This document shows, in pieces, positions 31,933-39,668 of a stretch of DNA of 64,000 bases (position 1 is the stretch's first letter; each line of letters opens with the position of its first letter). This stretch comes from Azospirillum sp. TSH58. GTDB taxonomy: Bacteria; Pseudomonadota; Alphaproteobacteria; Azospirillales; Azospirillaceae. The notes under the pieces are model-generated. The model was given only the letters and a program-made list of their open reading frames with translations. It made no database searches and was not told where the DNA came from. The translations under genes were made by a program, and so were the position numbers. Location: contig NZ_CP022364.1 of the NCBI RefSeq assembly GCF_003119115.1, positions 2,494,001 through 2,558,000 of the forward strand. Direction: 5' to 3'.

Positions 31933-32388
31933 TCAACTCCTACCGGCGCCGGGGCGGCAGGGGACGAGCAGGTTCGCGGTCATCTGCTGCACGATCTCGC
32001 CATCCTGGTTGAGGGTGGTGGTGCGCACGCGGGCGATGCCGCGGTCGGGGCGCTTGGCCGATACGCGGACCTCCAGGATCTCGCTTTCGATGCGCAGCAC
32101 GTCGCCGGGGCGGGTGGGCTTGGGCCAGCGGATGTCCTCCACCCCCATCCCGACGAAGCCGCCGGCCAGGGCGCCGTCCCCCGTGACGATCATCCGCATG
32201 GTCAGCCCGGCGGTGTGCCAGCCGCTGGCCGCCAGCCCGCCGAAGACGCTGTCCCGCGCCGCTTCGGGGTCGAGGTGGAAGGGCTGCGGGTCGAACTGCC
32301 GCGCGAAGGCGACGATGTCCTCCTCCGTCACGGTCACCGGGCCGCCGGTGAAGCGGTCACCGGCGGTGAGGTCGTCAAGATAGCGCAT
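31933..32388 (-). CDS. MaoC-like dehydratase / hotdog-fold protein
   Basis: 151 residues from the ATG at 32388 (MRYLDDLTAGDRFTGGPVTVTEEDIVAFA). Asp-Pro-Gln-Pro-Phe-His-Leu-Asp is the MaoC hydratase signature with the catalytic Asp and His, followed by ASGWHTAGLTMRM. These R-specific enoyl-CoA hydratases act in fatty-acid, PHA or mesaconyl-CoA metabolism; the exact substrate is unknown. It is a single gene on the minus strand, and a TTAACC half-site lies just upstream. Confidence 0.85.
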   Translation of the reverse strand: MRYLDDLTAGDRFTGGPVTVTEEDIVAFARQFDPQPFHLDPEAARDSVFGGLAASGWHTAGLTMRMIVTGDGALAGGFVGMGVEDIRWPKPTRPGDVLRIESEILEVRVSAKRPDRGIARVRTTTLNQDGEIVQQMTANLLVPCRPGAGRS

Positions 32389-32540
32389 TGGTCGGCGGAC
32401 TCCCGTGGCTGGCTGCACCGTCGCTTTGCGTTAACCTTTGCGGGGCGGGAACGAAAACGATACCTGCCACGTAAAAATTGCAAAGCAGCCGGGACGCAAA
32501 ATGTCGGGGCGGAAAACGCCCGCCGGCAGGGCGCCGGGAC

Positions 32541-32575
32541 ACAAAACAACGACGCCGCAGGGCGGGCCTGCGGCG
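32541..32575 (-). terminator. Terminator of sciP
   Basis: On the minus strand CGCCGCAGG and CCTGCGGCG form a perfect 9-bp stem around CCCGC, followed by TCGTTTTGT, 30-60 bp after the sciP stop. Confidence 0.75.
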
Positions 32576-32607
32576 GTCTGGTCCGGTCGGACGGCGAGCG
32601 GAATCGC

Positions 32608-32952
32608 TTATTCGGCGGCGGTGCTGGCCATGCGGCTGCGCACGGACGGCGGCGGCTGGTTCCCGCGATAGTCCTGCAGCCGCGTGGCGCGCAGGCCCCG
32701 CATGCCGTGGCTGTCGATCAGCCGTTGCCAGGACAGGAATTCTTCCACGGACAGGGTGTAGCGGCGGCACGCCTCCTCGAGGCTGATCAGCCCCGAACGC
32801 ACGCCGGCCACGACCTCCGCCTTGCGCCGCATCACCCAGCGCTTGGTGTCCGGAGGGGGAAGATCATTTTCTGTCATCGGCCGTCCTGCTGGACCGATGA
32901 CCGACGCTCCACTGGAGCCATCGTCGCTCATTTCAAGCTCGCGAGATGACAT
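32608..32952 (-). CDS. sciP: CtrA inhibitor SciP (DUF1153)
   Basis: 114 residues from the ATG at 32952, chosen because GGTGGAG lies 9 bases upstream; ATGs at 32970 and 32931 are alternatives. The core LPPPDTKRWVMRRKAEVVAGVRSGLISLEEACRRYTLSVEEFLSWQ (helix-turn-helix) is near-identical to the DUF1153/SciP family. In Caulobacter SciP binds DNA-bound CtrA and blocks transcription of its targets, including flagellar genes. A cluster of TTAA motifs upstream suggests that CtrA in turn controls sciP. The gene stands beside the flagellar island. Confidence 0.9.
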   Translation of the reverse strand: MSSRELEMSDDGSSGASVIGPAGRPMTENDLPPPDTKRWVMRRKAEVVAGVRSGLISLEEACRRYTLSVEEFLSWQRLIDSHGMRGLRATRLQDYRGNQPPPSVRSRMASTAAE

Positions 32953-33015
32953 GCGCGGACGCTCCACCATCAGCAGTGTATTCCACGATTTGGTGGTAAC
33001 CTACCCCTTCTCCGC

Positions 33016-33051
33016 TTAACAAAAGCCTAAACGATAGGGTTAATGTTTTAA
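33016..33051 (-). promoter_or_regulatory. CtrA-like TTAA cluster upstream of sciP
   Basis: Read towards sciP: TTAA-N4-TTAACC, then TTAG-N7-TTAAG. The second matches the CtrA box TTAA-N7-TTAA at 7 of 8 positions. It lies 65-100 bp upstream of the sciP start, within an AT-rich patch unusual for this genome. Confidence 0.45.
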
Positions 33052-33145
33052 GCATAAAAGGCGTGGCGCATAGGTCCATCCGGACCCATGCCCATGCCTT
33101 TGCCCATGCGTTCGGACGACGCCTATGAGGGTTTTGAGAAGGCCC

Positions 33146-33874
33146 TCAGTACACTTTGGAGAGCTTGGACAGCGGAACCTCGACGCTGCCCACGGAGACC
33201 ACCGTTTCGCCGTCCTTGTTGGACCCGATGCCGTTGACCGTGCCGAAGGTGAAGGGGGTCGCCTTGATGATGTCGTCCTTCTTCTCGGACACCGGGGCGA
33301 TGTTCAGGCGGTACTGGCCCGGCTGGACGGCGTTGCCGCCGTCGTCCTTGAAGTCCCAGTTCACGACATGCTTGGTGCCGGCGGTGGTCTCACCGGTCAT
33401 CGACCGGACGACGCGGTTCTTGCTGTCCAGGATGTCCACGCGCACCGACTTGGCGGACTTCTCCAGCTCGTAGGCCAGCGGGGCCGCCGTCATGCCCTGG
33501 GTGTAGTCGAAGCTGTCGCCCTCGAAGGTCACCGTGCGGCCCAGATAGGCGAGGTTGGTCGAGTTGGTCGAGGCGTTCTGCAGCTTCAGCAGCTTGTCCA
33601 GGCGGCTGTTGGTCCCGATGTTCTGCTCCACGTTCGCGAAATCGACCAGCTGTTTGGTCATGTCGTTCGTGTCCATGGGCTTCAGCGGGTCCTGGTTCTG
33701 CATCTGCGTGGTCAGCAGCTTCAGGAAATGCTCGAAATTGTCACCCAGCCCCTTCACCGCGGTGTCGAGCTTCTGCTCGTCGGCGGTCTTGGTGGTCTTG
33801 GTGGAGGTGTCGGTCTTCGTCTTGGTCTGGTTCAGATTCCAGCTGCTGCCGTAGTCGGTGTTGGTGGTGGCCAT
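33146..33874 (-). CDS. flgD: Flagellar hook-capping protein FlgD
   Basis: 242 residues. The N-terminal FLKLLTTQMQNQDPLKPMDTNDMTKQLVDFANVEQ is the FlgD assembly signature. The C-terminal tudor/Ig-like part has VRVDILDSKNRVVRSMTGETTAGTKHVVNWDFKDDGGNAV. FlgD caps the growing hook and is replaced by FlgK. It lies 40 bp downstream of fliK in the same operon. Confidence 0.95.
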   Translation of the reverse strand: MATTNTDYGSSWNLNQTKTKTDTSTKTTKTADEQKLDTAVKGLGDNFEHFLKLLTTQMQNQDPLKPMDTNDMTKQLVDFANVEQNIGTNSRLDKLLKLQNASTNSTNLAYLGRTVTFEGDSFDYTQGMTAAPLAYELEKSAKSVRVDILDSKNRVVRSMTGETTAGTKHVVNWDFKDDGGNAVQPGQYRLNIAPVSEKKDDIIKATPFTFGTVNGIGSNKDGETVVSVGSVEVPLSKLSKVY

Positions 33875-33914
33875 GGTCGTGGTCCTTCGCTGGAATGGCT
33901 GCGGCTGGTCTGAA

Positions 33915-35984
33915 TCAGGCTTGGATGTCGACGCGGCCCGGGGCCAGCGTCAGGGTGTAGGCGGCCTGCGCATCCTCCACTTCGCCGGTGCCGCCGCCGA
34001 GGCCGCGGCCCCGCCGGCCCGAGCCGCCCTGCCGTCCCGAATCCTGGAACGACTGGCCGCCTTCACCGCGCAGGCTGAAGTTGAGGCTGTTGCTGTCCGC
34101 CTTCAGTCCAGCGTCTTGCAAGGCGCGTTCCAGGTTGCGGCTGTCGCGCTGCAGCAGTTCGAGGGTCTGGGCCTTTTCCACGGCGACCGACGCGGTGACC
34201 CGCCCGTCCTGGCCGATCTCCAGCTTGATGTCGATGCGGCCCAGCTCGGCGGGGCGCAGGTTGATGGTGAACTGGTCGTTGCCGTCCGACACGTTCTTGG
34301 TGATGTGGACGGCCACCTGCTCCTGCACGCCCATCGGCAGGCCGGCGGACCCGCGGGACGGGCGAAGCTGGGTGGTGGTCAAGCCCGTGTCCACGCCGCT
34401 CGCCGTGTGCACGCCCTCGATCCCGGCGAAAACCGGGTGCGTGGGGGTGGTGGGGTGCGACGCGCCGTCGGTCGGCGGGGCGGCGTCCGTTGCGGCGGCG
34501 GACGCGGCGGCGGTCAGGAACGCGCTTTGCCCGGCAGGCTTTGCCGGGTCGGCAACCGGTGCCTGGGGCGCCGGCGGCTGCGTCAGGGCGGCGTTGCCGC
34601 TCGGGTCCTGGTTGCCGCGGTTGCCGGCGTTGGCTCCGGCATCGCCGTCCGCTCCGGTCCGGGTCGCGCCCTTGGCCTTGGCCGCGGCGAGATCGGTCAG
34701 GGATTGCGGCAGCGGCGCGCTGTCGTCGTTCGGCAGGTCGGCGAGGGGGAGGGCGCCGGAGGGCAGCGCGTCGGCGGCCTGCGCCGGCTTGTCCTTGGCG
34801 GCGGCGTCCCCGGCCTCGGCGTGGGGGGCGGGCACTTCGGTCGGCGGGCCGCCCGCCGGGCCGGCCGTCACCGGCACGGCGTCCGCCATCGTCGGGGGCG
34901 TTTCCGCGACCGGCTTGGCCGTGGCCGCGGCCTTCACGGAGCCGTCGGAGGCGGCCTTGGCCGTGCCATCCTGATGAGGGGTGGCGGTGGCTGCCAGGGC
35001 AGCGGCCAAAGCCGCTTCAGCGGCGGCGGCGTCAACGGCCGAAGGAGCCTCCGCATCGTCCGGAGTCGGGGTGCCGGGGGGCGTGGTCCCGGCCGGGGCC
35101 GCCGCATCGGTCGCGCCGACGGCCGCCGCGTCATCGCTCTTGTCGGCCTCGCCATCCGGCGTGCCGATGGCCACCGGGGCGACGGCCAGCGACAGGGCGG
35201 CCTGCGTGTCGGTCAGGGTGGTGGACTGGTCGGCGGTGACCAGCTCCACGGTGGTTTCGGTCACCGTGACGGTCAGGTCGAGGATCACGGCCTCGCCGTT
35301 CCCATCCTCGGCCGCCTGATCGCCGGCGCCGTCCTGCGTGGCGCCATCGCCCATCGCGCCGCTGGACTCCTCCGGCGGAGTCTCCTCCGCCATGTCGGCC
35401 AAGGAGGCGGCATCGGCGGGCATCGGCTTGGCGGCGGTGTCGTCCGGCGCCGCCTTGGCGCCGGCGGCCTTCGGGTCCTTTGCCGCGTCCTTCGCTGCAT
35501 CCTTCGCTGCGGCGTGGTTCGCGGCGGCGGCCTCGCGCCGCTCTGTGCGCGTCGCGTGGGCGGAGTCGCCGGCCTTGGCCGCGTCGGACGCGCGGGCGTC
35601 CCTCCGCTCGGCGGTGCGCTGGGCCTCGTCCTTGCGGGCGGCACGGGCGTCGGCCTGGGCGGTGGCTTCGGAGGCTTGGCGCGGCTTGGCCGGTTCCGCC
35701 CGGATGGGGTCGGGGCGGGACGGCGGACCGCGCTCCGCAACCTTGCGGTCGGCGGCCCGGTTGGCGGCCGCCTGGTCGGCGGCTCCCGCCGCGGCGGTGC
35801 GCCGGTCCTGCGCCGCGGCCTCCGCCTGGATCTGATCGCGCTTGCGGGTGGCGGCCTCGCTGATCAGCCGGTCCATCATCGAGGCGAACTTGTCGCTTCG
35901 CGGGGCCGTGTTCTGGCTGGAGGAGGTCTGGCCCCGGACCAGGCTTTCGAACGCGGAGGGCGCGATGTTCGTTTGGATGGCCAT
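33915..35984 (-). CDS. fliK: Flagellar hook-length control protein FliK
   Basis: 689 residues from the ATG at 35984 (MAIQTNIAPSAFESLVRG). Residues 30-530 are Ala/Pro/Asp/Lys-rich low complexity with short repeats such as AAKDAAKDAAKD, as expected of the disordered ruler segment. The C-terminal Flg_hook domain has VHITKNVSDGNDQFTINLRPAELGRIDIKLEI and the LERALQDAGLKADSNSLNFSLR ending. FliK measures hook length and switches FlhB specificity. A sigma54 promoter with paired upstream boxes lies 42-155 bp upstream. Confidence 0.93.
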   Translation of the reverse strand: MAIQTNIAPSAFESLVRGQTSSSQNTAPRSDKFASMMDRLISEAATRKRDQIQAEAAAQDRRTAAAGAADQAAANRAADRKVAERGPPSRPDPIRAEPAKPRQASEATAQADARAARKDEAQRTAERRDARASDAAKAGDSAHATRTERREAAAANHAAAKDAAKDAAKDPKAAGAKAAPDDTAAKPMPADAASLADMAEETPPEESSGAMGDGATQDGAGDQAAEDGNGEAVILDLTVTVTETTVELVTADQSTTLTDTQAALSLAVAPVAIGTPDGEADKSDDAAAVGATDAAAPAGTTPPGTPTPDDAEAPSAVDAAAAEAALAAALAATATPHQDGTAKAASDGSVKAAATAKPVAETPPTMADAVPVTAGPAGGPPTEVPAPHAEAGDAAAKDKPAQAADALPSGALPLADLPNDDSAPLPQSLTDLAAAKAKGATRTGADGDAGANAGNRGNQDPSGNAALTQPPAPQAPVADPAKPAGQSAFLTAAASAAATDAAPPTDGASHPTTPTHPVFAGIEGVHTASGVDTGLTTTQLRPSRGSAGLPMGVQEQVAVHITKNVSDGNDQFTINLRPAELGRIDIKLEIGQDGRVTASVAVEKAQTLELLQRDSRNLERALQDAGLKADSNSLNFSLRGEGGQSFQDSGRQGGSGRRGRGLGGGTGEVEDAQAAYTLTLAPGRVDIQA

Positions 35985-36025
35985 GGAAGGGATTCCCCGA
36001 AGCGGACAGGTGCACCCCATCCGGA

Positions 36026-36041
36026 AGCAACTAACGGGCCA
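36026..36041 (-). promoter_or_regulatory. sigma54 promoter of fliK-flgD
   Basis: On the minus strand TGGCCC-N5-TTGCT (36041-36026), 10 of 11 positions of the -24/-12 consensus. The start site would be near 36014, about 30 nt before the fliK ATG. Confidence 0.75.
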
Positions 36042-36104
36042 GTTTCAGGGCGGGGCCGGCCTGTCCATCCGCGCCTCCGCGCCCGGCAGTTCCGTCCGCA
36101 AGGC

Positions 36105-36138
36105 GGCAATTTCCGCCGGGTGACCGGCGCTTCTTGCC
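36105..36138. promoter_or_regulatory. Paired FlbD/ftr-like boxes upstream of fliK
   Basis: GGCAA-TTT-CCGCC (36105-36117) and GGCGC-TTC-TTGCC (36126-36138): each has one perfect GGCAA/TTGCC arm and one degenerate arm. Centres are 21 bp apart, about 97 and 118 bp upstream of the predicted sigma54 start. Confidence 0.5.
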
Positions 36139-36153
36139 GGACCCGGCAACGCC

Positions 36154-36181
36154 GAAGGGCCGCCCGGTCGGACGGCCCTTC
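36154..36181 (-). terminator. Possible terminator after the flgN-like gene
   Basis: GAAGGGCCG and CGGCCCTTC form a 9-bp stem between the flgN-like stop and the fliK control region. No clear T-run follows. Confidence 0.45.
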
Positions 36182-36209
36182 CTGCGGATACCGGCGGTTC
36201 CGATGCGGG

Positions 36210-36725
36210 TCAGAGCCGGGTGTTCAGGGTGGCGGAGGTGGACGGCCCATGGCTCGGCGTGACGTAGGTCGCGCGGGGCGGCACCGGGGCGGTGCCGTAG
36301 GCGGGGGTGGTGGTCTGCCGGGCGCGGTTGATGGCGCCGACCACCGTGTCCACCAGGATCTTCTGCGCCGCGCTGTTCCGGCGCAGCGCGTCGGCGTTGG
36401 CGGCGGACGCCTCGTACAGGCCGCGCGTGGCCTCGCGCAGCTGGGCCTTGGCCTCGTCGGGCAGGGCGGCCATGCCCTCGCGGTCCACGCGCAGCAGGCG
36501 CGACACCTCCTCGTAGACCAGCATCATCGGCTGCTTCTCGCGCCCCAGCCGGGCCAGCTCGGCGCTGGTGCAGTGGCGCATCACGGCCTCGGTCTCGCGC
36601 GCCAGATGCGCGCTCAGCCGGTTCATCAGCTCGACCAGCGCGGCGGCGCGCTCCTCCGCGTTCTTGGGCAGATTGGCGGCGGGAGCCTTGGACGGCTGCG
36701 GGAAACGGACGTCGACCTTATCCAT
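36210..36725 (-). CDS. FlgN-like flagellar chaperone candidate
   Basis: 171 residues, mostly helical and heptad-like between residues 25 and 130 (ERAAALVELMNRLSAHLARETEAVMRHCTSAELARLGREKQPMMLVYEEVSRLLR). Length, helical content and position as the last gene of the flgI operon suggest FlgN, the chaperone of hook-filament junction proteins FlgK and FlgL. The similarity I see is to the FlgN fold rather than to specific residues, so this is tentative. The ATG overlaps the rod-binding gene's stop by 8 bp. Confidence 0.6.
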   Translation of the reverse strand: MDKVDVRFPQPSKAPAANLPKNAEERAAALVELMNRLSAHLARETEAVMRHCTSAELARLGREKQPMMLVYEEVSRLLRVDREGMAALPDEAKAQLREATRGLYEASAANADALRRNSAAQKILVDTVVGAINRARQTTTPAYGTAPVPPRATYVTPSHGPSTSATLNTRL

Positions 36726-37101
36726 GGTTGCCCTCCTGTGCGCGTAGAAGCTCGCGGTAAACCTGATCGGCGATGCCGAACCCGCCGCTGCGGGATACCT
36801 GCTTGCCGTACTCGTTGGTCAGCATGGAGCGGAACATCTCCTCGGCATGGCCGCCGCCGAAATTCTGGTCCACCTCGATCCCGTCGAACATGTGGCCCAG
36901 CATCTGGGAGACGAAGACGCTCTCGAACTCGTTGGCGGACTGGCGGATCTTGGCGCGGATCGCCGGGTCCACCTTGCCTTCCGCCGTGTTGGGATCGGCC
37001 AGATCGGTCCGCACCGCCGTCCGGACGCCCGCCTGGGCGCGCTCGGCGGCGGCGGGCAGGCGCGGGGGCGGAAGGCCGGGAAGGGAAAGCGTCGTATCCA
37101 T
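36718..37101 (-). CDS. Rod-binding protein (FlgJ N-terminal domain only)
   Basis: 127 residues with SANEFESVFVSQMLGHMFDGIE and GGGHAEEMFRSMLTNEYGKQVSRSGGFGIADQVYRELL, the FlgJ rod-binding domain. The muramidase domain of enteric FlgJ is absent, as in other alphaproteobacteria (the CheL-type protein), so peptidoglycan clearing must be done by another enzyme. It overlaps the flgI stop by 1 bp. Confidence 0.88.
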   Translation of the reverse strand: MDTTLSLPGLPPPRLPAAAERAQAGVRTAVRTDLADPNTAEGKVDPAIRAKIRQSANEFESVFVSQMLGHMFDGIEVDQNFGGGHAEEMFRSMLTNEYGKQVSRSGGFGIADQVYRELLRAQEGNHG

Positions 37102-38294
37102 CAGATCACCTCGATCTCCGCCTGCAGGGCTCCGGCGGCCTTGATCGACTGAAGGATGGCGATCATGTCCCGGGGACCCACGCCAAGCGCATTCAAGGAT
37201 TGTACCAACTCCTGGAGCGTCACCCCGGAATTCATCACGGCGAGGCGGTTGTTCGACTGGTCGTCCACCTGGATGTCGGTGCGCGGCACCACGGCGGTCT
37301 GGCCCTGGCTGAAGGGGCCGGGCTGGCTGACCTGCGGCGTCTCGGTGACGCGGATCGTCAGGTTGCCCTGGGCGATGGCGACGGTGGAGATGCGGACGTT
37401 CTCGCCCATCACGATCACGCCGGACTTCTCGTCCACCACCACGCGGGCGACCTGGTCGGGGGTGACGCGGAGCTGCTCGATCTCGGTGATCAGGCCGACG
37501 ATGTCGCCGCGCCGCGCTTCCGGCACGCTCAGCAGGACCGAGGACGGGTCGGTGGCCTGCGCGCGGTTGCCGCGGAGCTGGATGTTGATGGCGGTCGCCA
37601 CGCGCTGGGCCGTGGTGAAGTCCGGGTTGCGCAGCGACAGGCGCAGCACCGGCAGCTCGGCCAGCGAGAACTGGATCTCGCGCTCGACGATGGCGCCCGA
37701 GGAGATGCGGCCCGAGGTGGGGACGCCGCGCGTCACGCTGGCCCCCTGGCCCTGGGCGGAGAAGCCGGACACCGCGATCGGCCCCTGGGCCACGGCGTAG
37801 ACCTCGCCGTCGGCGCCCAGCAGCGGCGTGACCAGCAGCGTGCCGCCGAGCAGGCTCTTCGAATCGCCCATCGCCGACACGGTGGCGTCGATGCGCGTGC
37901 CCTGGGCGGAGTAGGGCGGCAGGGTCGCCGTCACCATCACCGCCGCCACGTTCTTGGTGCGCAGGTTGGTGCCGCGGGTGTTGACGCCCATGCGCTCCAG
38001 CATGCCGACCAGGCTCTGCTCGGTGAAGGGCGAGTTGTTGAGGCTGTCGCCCGTGCCGTTCAGGCCGACCACCAGGCCGTAGCCGATCAGCATGTTGTCG
38101 CGCACGCCCTCGACGTCCACCACGTCCTTGATCCGCGCCGACGACGCCGAGGCCGGCGCCGACAGCGCGAGCAGCGCCGCGGCCAGGGCCGCCAGCATCG
38201 CGACCGCACGCAGCAGGACGGCGGCGCGGGGCAGGACGGCATGGCGCAGGGCGGCATGACGCAGTGCGGCGCGGGGCAGGGCGGTGGCGGTCAT
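37101..38294 (-). CDS. flgI: Flagellar P-ring protein FlgI
   Basis: 397 residues from the ATG at 38294, which has GAGGAG upstream. The N-terminus is unusual: about 25 residues of RAALRHAALRHAVLPRA-type repeat precede a normal signal peptide (MLAALAAALLALSAPASA). The mature protein begins SSARIKDVVDVEGVRDNMLIGYGLVVGLNGTGD, typical FlgI. It forms the P ring in the peptidoglycan after Sec export, chaperoned by FlgA. First gene of flgI-flgJ-like-flgN-like, transcribed from a sigma54 promoter and divergent from fliX, an arrangement also found in Caulobacter. Confidence 0.95.
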   Translation of the reverse strand: MTATALPRAALRHAALRHAVLPRAAVLLRAVAMLAALAAALLALSAPASASSARIKDVVDVEGVRDNMLIGYGLVVGLNGTGDSLNNSPFTEQSLVGMLERMGVNTRGTNLRTKNVAAVMVTATLPPYSAQGTRIDATVSAMGDSKSLLGGTLLVTPLLGADGEVYAVAQGPIAVSGFSAQGQGASVTRGVPTSGRISSGAIVEREIQFSLAELPVLRLSLRNPDFTTAQRVATAINIQLRGNRAQATDPSSVLLSVPEARRGDIVGLITEIEQLRVTPDQVARVVVDEKSGVIVMGENVRISTVAIAQGNLTIRVTETPQVSQPGPFSQGQTAVVPRTDIQVDDQSNNRLAVMNSGVTLQELVQSLNALGVGPRDMIAILQSIKAAGALQAEIEVI

Positions 38295-38328
38295 GGCGGG
38301 GACACTCCTCAACGGCTGTCCCTTCCTA

Positions 38329-38344
38329 TACAAACGGCGTGCCA
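38329..38344 (-). promoter_or_regulatory. sigma54 promoter of the flgI operon
   Basis: On the minus strand TGGCAC-N5-TTGTA (38344-38329), 10 of 11 consensus positions. The start would be near 38317, about 23 nt before the flgI ATG. Confidence 0.78.
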
Positions 38345-38452
38345 GAGCCGCGGGCGGCAGGCGAAGGGTAGGATCGGCAAGGGGAAGCGGCGGCGGCGGA
38401 TGAAAAGGCCGGAAATTGGCACCGCGTCCAACCGCTTTATGTCACGGAAGCG

Positions 38453-38486
38453 GGGCAATTTTTGCCCGATTGCGGCAAACCTTGAC
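38453..38486. promoter_or_regulatory. Paired FlbD/ftr-like boxes between flgI and fliX
   Basis: GGGCAA-TTT-TTGCCC (38453-38467) is a perfect palindrome. GGCAA-ACC-TTGAC (38474-38486) is a near-perfect one. Centres are 20 bp apart. They lie about 120-140 bp upstream of the flgI sigma54 element and 60-95 bp before the fliX ATG, so they could activate one gene and repress the other. Confidence 0.6.
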
Positions 38487-38546
38487 CAGATGTTAAGGTG
38501 CTTCCATCTAGAGTATCGCGCTTTTCCGAAACCGGTTGCACGGAAC

Positions 38547-38963
38547 ATGAAAGTCGAAGGCCCCGGAAAACTTCGCGGCAGCAGCTCGGTCCGGCGCACG
38601 GGGAAGGCCGAAGGCTCGTCCGGTGCGTCCTTTTCCAAGCAGCTCGTCGGCGAGACCAACACCGCCCAAGGCGTCCACGCCGCGGCGCCGCTGGCCGGCA
38701 TCGCCAGCGTGCTGGCGTTGCAGGAGGTGGACGACGCGACGGCCCGCGCGTCGCGCGGCAAGATGCGCGCCGAGGAGATGCTCGACAAGCTGGAGGAGAT
38801 CCAGCACGGGCTTCTCGCCGGCACGCTTCCGGCGCAGAAGCTGATGGACCTCGTGAAGGTGGTGCAGTCGCGCCGCGTCCATGTGGACGATCCGCGGCTG
38901 GCCGACATCCTTGACCAGATCGACCTGCGCGCCCAGGTCGAGCTGGCGAAGCTCACCCCCTGA
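38547..38963 (+). CDS. fliX: Flagellar assembly regulator FliX
   Basis: 138 residues from the ATG at 38547 (MKVEGPGKLRGSSSVRRTG), with SVLALQEVDDATARASRGKMRAEEMLDKLEEIQHGLLAGTLP, the FliX signature. In Caulobacter FliX couples basal-body assembly to the sigma54 activator FlbD. Divergent pairing with flgI is conserved there. Its presence predicts an FlbD homologue elsewhere in this genome. The promoter region holds CCTTGAC-N5-GTTAAGG, a near-palindrome, just before a weak -10. Confidence 0.92.
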   Translation: MKVEGPGKLRGSSSVRRTGKAEGSSGASFSKQLVGETNTAQGVHAAAPLAGIASVLALQEVDDATARASRGKMRAEEMLDKLEEIQHGLLAGTLPAQKLMDLVKVVQSRRVHVDDPRLADILDQIDLRAQVELAKLTP

Positions 38964-39103
38964 GCGCCTTTTCCGGCTTCGTCGCCCACGGCCCCGGTCC
39001 TAGGACCGGCTTTTCGGCATCGGCCGTACGGCCATCGCCGAACCTTTCACAAAACTTTGCTTCTCCAAGGGCTTGTTCGCGCTTCGATAGGCGAAGCGCA
39101 GGG

Positions 39104-39132
39104 TTGCGGTTGCCGATGCGCCTACCTATACT
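39104..39132 (+). promoter_or_regulatory. sigma70 promoter of dksA
   Basis: TTGCGG (39104-39109), 17-bp spacer, TATACT (39127-39132), 41 bp upstream of the dksA ATG. Confidence 0.65.
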
Positions 39133-39173
39133 CCGCGCCGCCCGGATCACCCTTTTGCGTTGGATGCTCTCGG

Positions 39174-39593
39174 ATGTCGTCTCCGCTTCTGCCTAAGAAC
39201 TACACCCCGTCGGAAGACGAGGAGTTCATGAATCCCGTGATGCGGGAATATTTCCGCCAGAAGCTGCTGCGCTGGCGCGCGGAGCTGCTGGCCGAATCCA
39301 GCGAGACCCTGAGCAGCCTTCAGGAAGGCGGCATCCAGGAACCGGACATCGCCGACCGCGCGTCGGCGGAGACCGACCGGGCGCTGGAACTTCGCACCCG
39401 CGACCGCGAGCGCAAGCTGATCTCCAAGATCGACGCGGCGCTGGAGCGGTTGCAGGATGGGTCCTACGGCTATTGCGAGGAAACGGGGGAGCCCATCTCC
39501 GTCCGCCGCCTCGACGCCCGTCCCATCGCGACGCTGAGCCTGGAAGCCCAGGAGCGGCACGAGCGCATGGAGCGCACCCAGCGCGACGACTGA
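39174..39593 (+). CDS. dksA: RNA polymerase-binding transcription factor DksA
   Basis: 139 residues from the ATG at 39174. The coiled coil (MREYFRQKLLRWRAELLAESSETLSSLQE) carries the DksA coiled-coil tip with an Asp-Ile-Ala-Asp-Arg-Ala-Ser stretch. The zinc-finger region DGSYGYCEETGEPISVRRLDARPIATLSLEAQERHE retains a single Cys instead of four, so it probably does not bind zinc. That is usual for the alphaproteobacterial form. With ppGpp it tunes rRNA and amino-acid promoters. It is monocistronic, inserted between fliX and the flgH operon. Confidence 0.92.
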   Translation: MSSPLLPKNYTPSEDEEFMNPVMREYFRQKLLRWRAELLAESSETLSSLQEGGIQEPDIADRASAETDRALELRTRDRERKLISKIDAALERLQDGSYGYCEETGEPISVRRLDARPIATLSLEAQERHERMERTQRDD

Positions 39594-39629
39594 CGCGGCG
39601 CTCGCCCGCGTCACTGGCCGCGCTTCTTG

Positions 39630-39668
39630 GACAAAAGCCCCCTCCGATCCCGGCGGGGGCTTTTTGTC
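39630..39668 (+). terminator. Terminator of dksA
   Basis: GACAAAAGCCCCC pairs with GGGGGCTTTTTGTC; strong stem with a T-run at 39661-39665, 37 bp after the stop. Confidence 0.93.

Noticed and set aside
38416..38432. A TGGCAC that could be a -24 element for fliX
   Set aside because: The -12 part reads CCAAC and lacks the essential GC, so it is not a sigma54 promoter.
33858..38963. A continuous plus-strand reading frame of about 1700 codons antisense to flgD, fliK and flgI
   Set aside because: It is a high-GC shadow. The opposite strand carries conserved flagellar proteins. Only its last 138 codons (from 38547) are real, as FliX.
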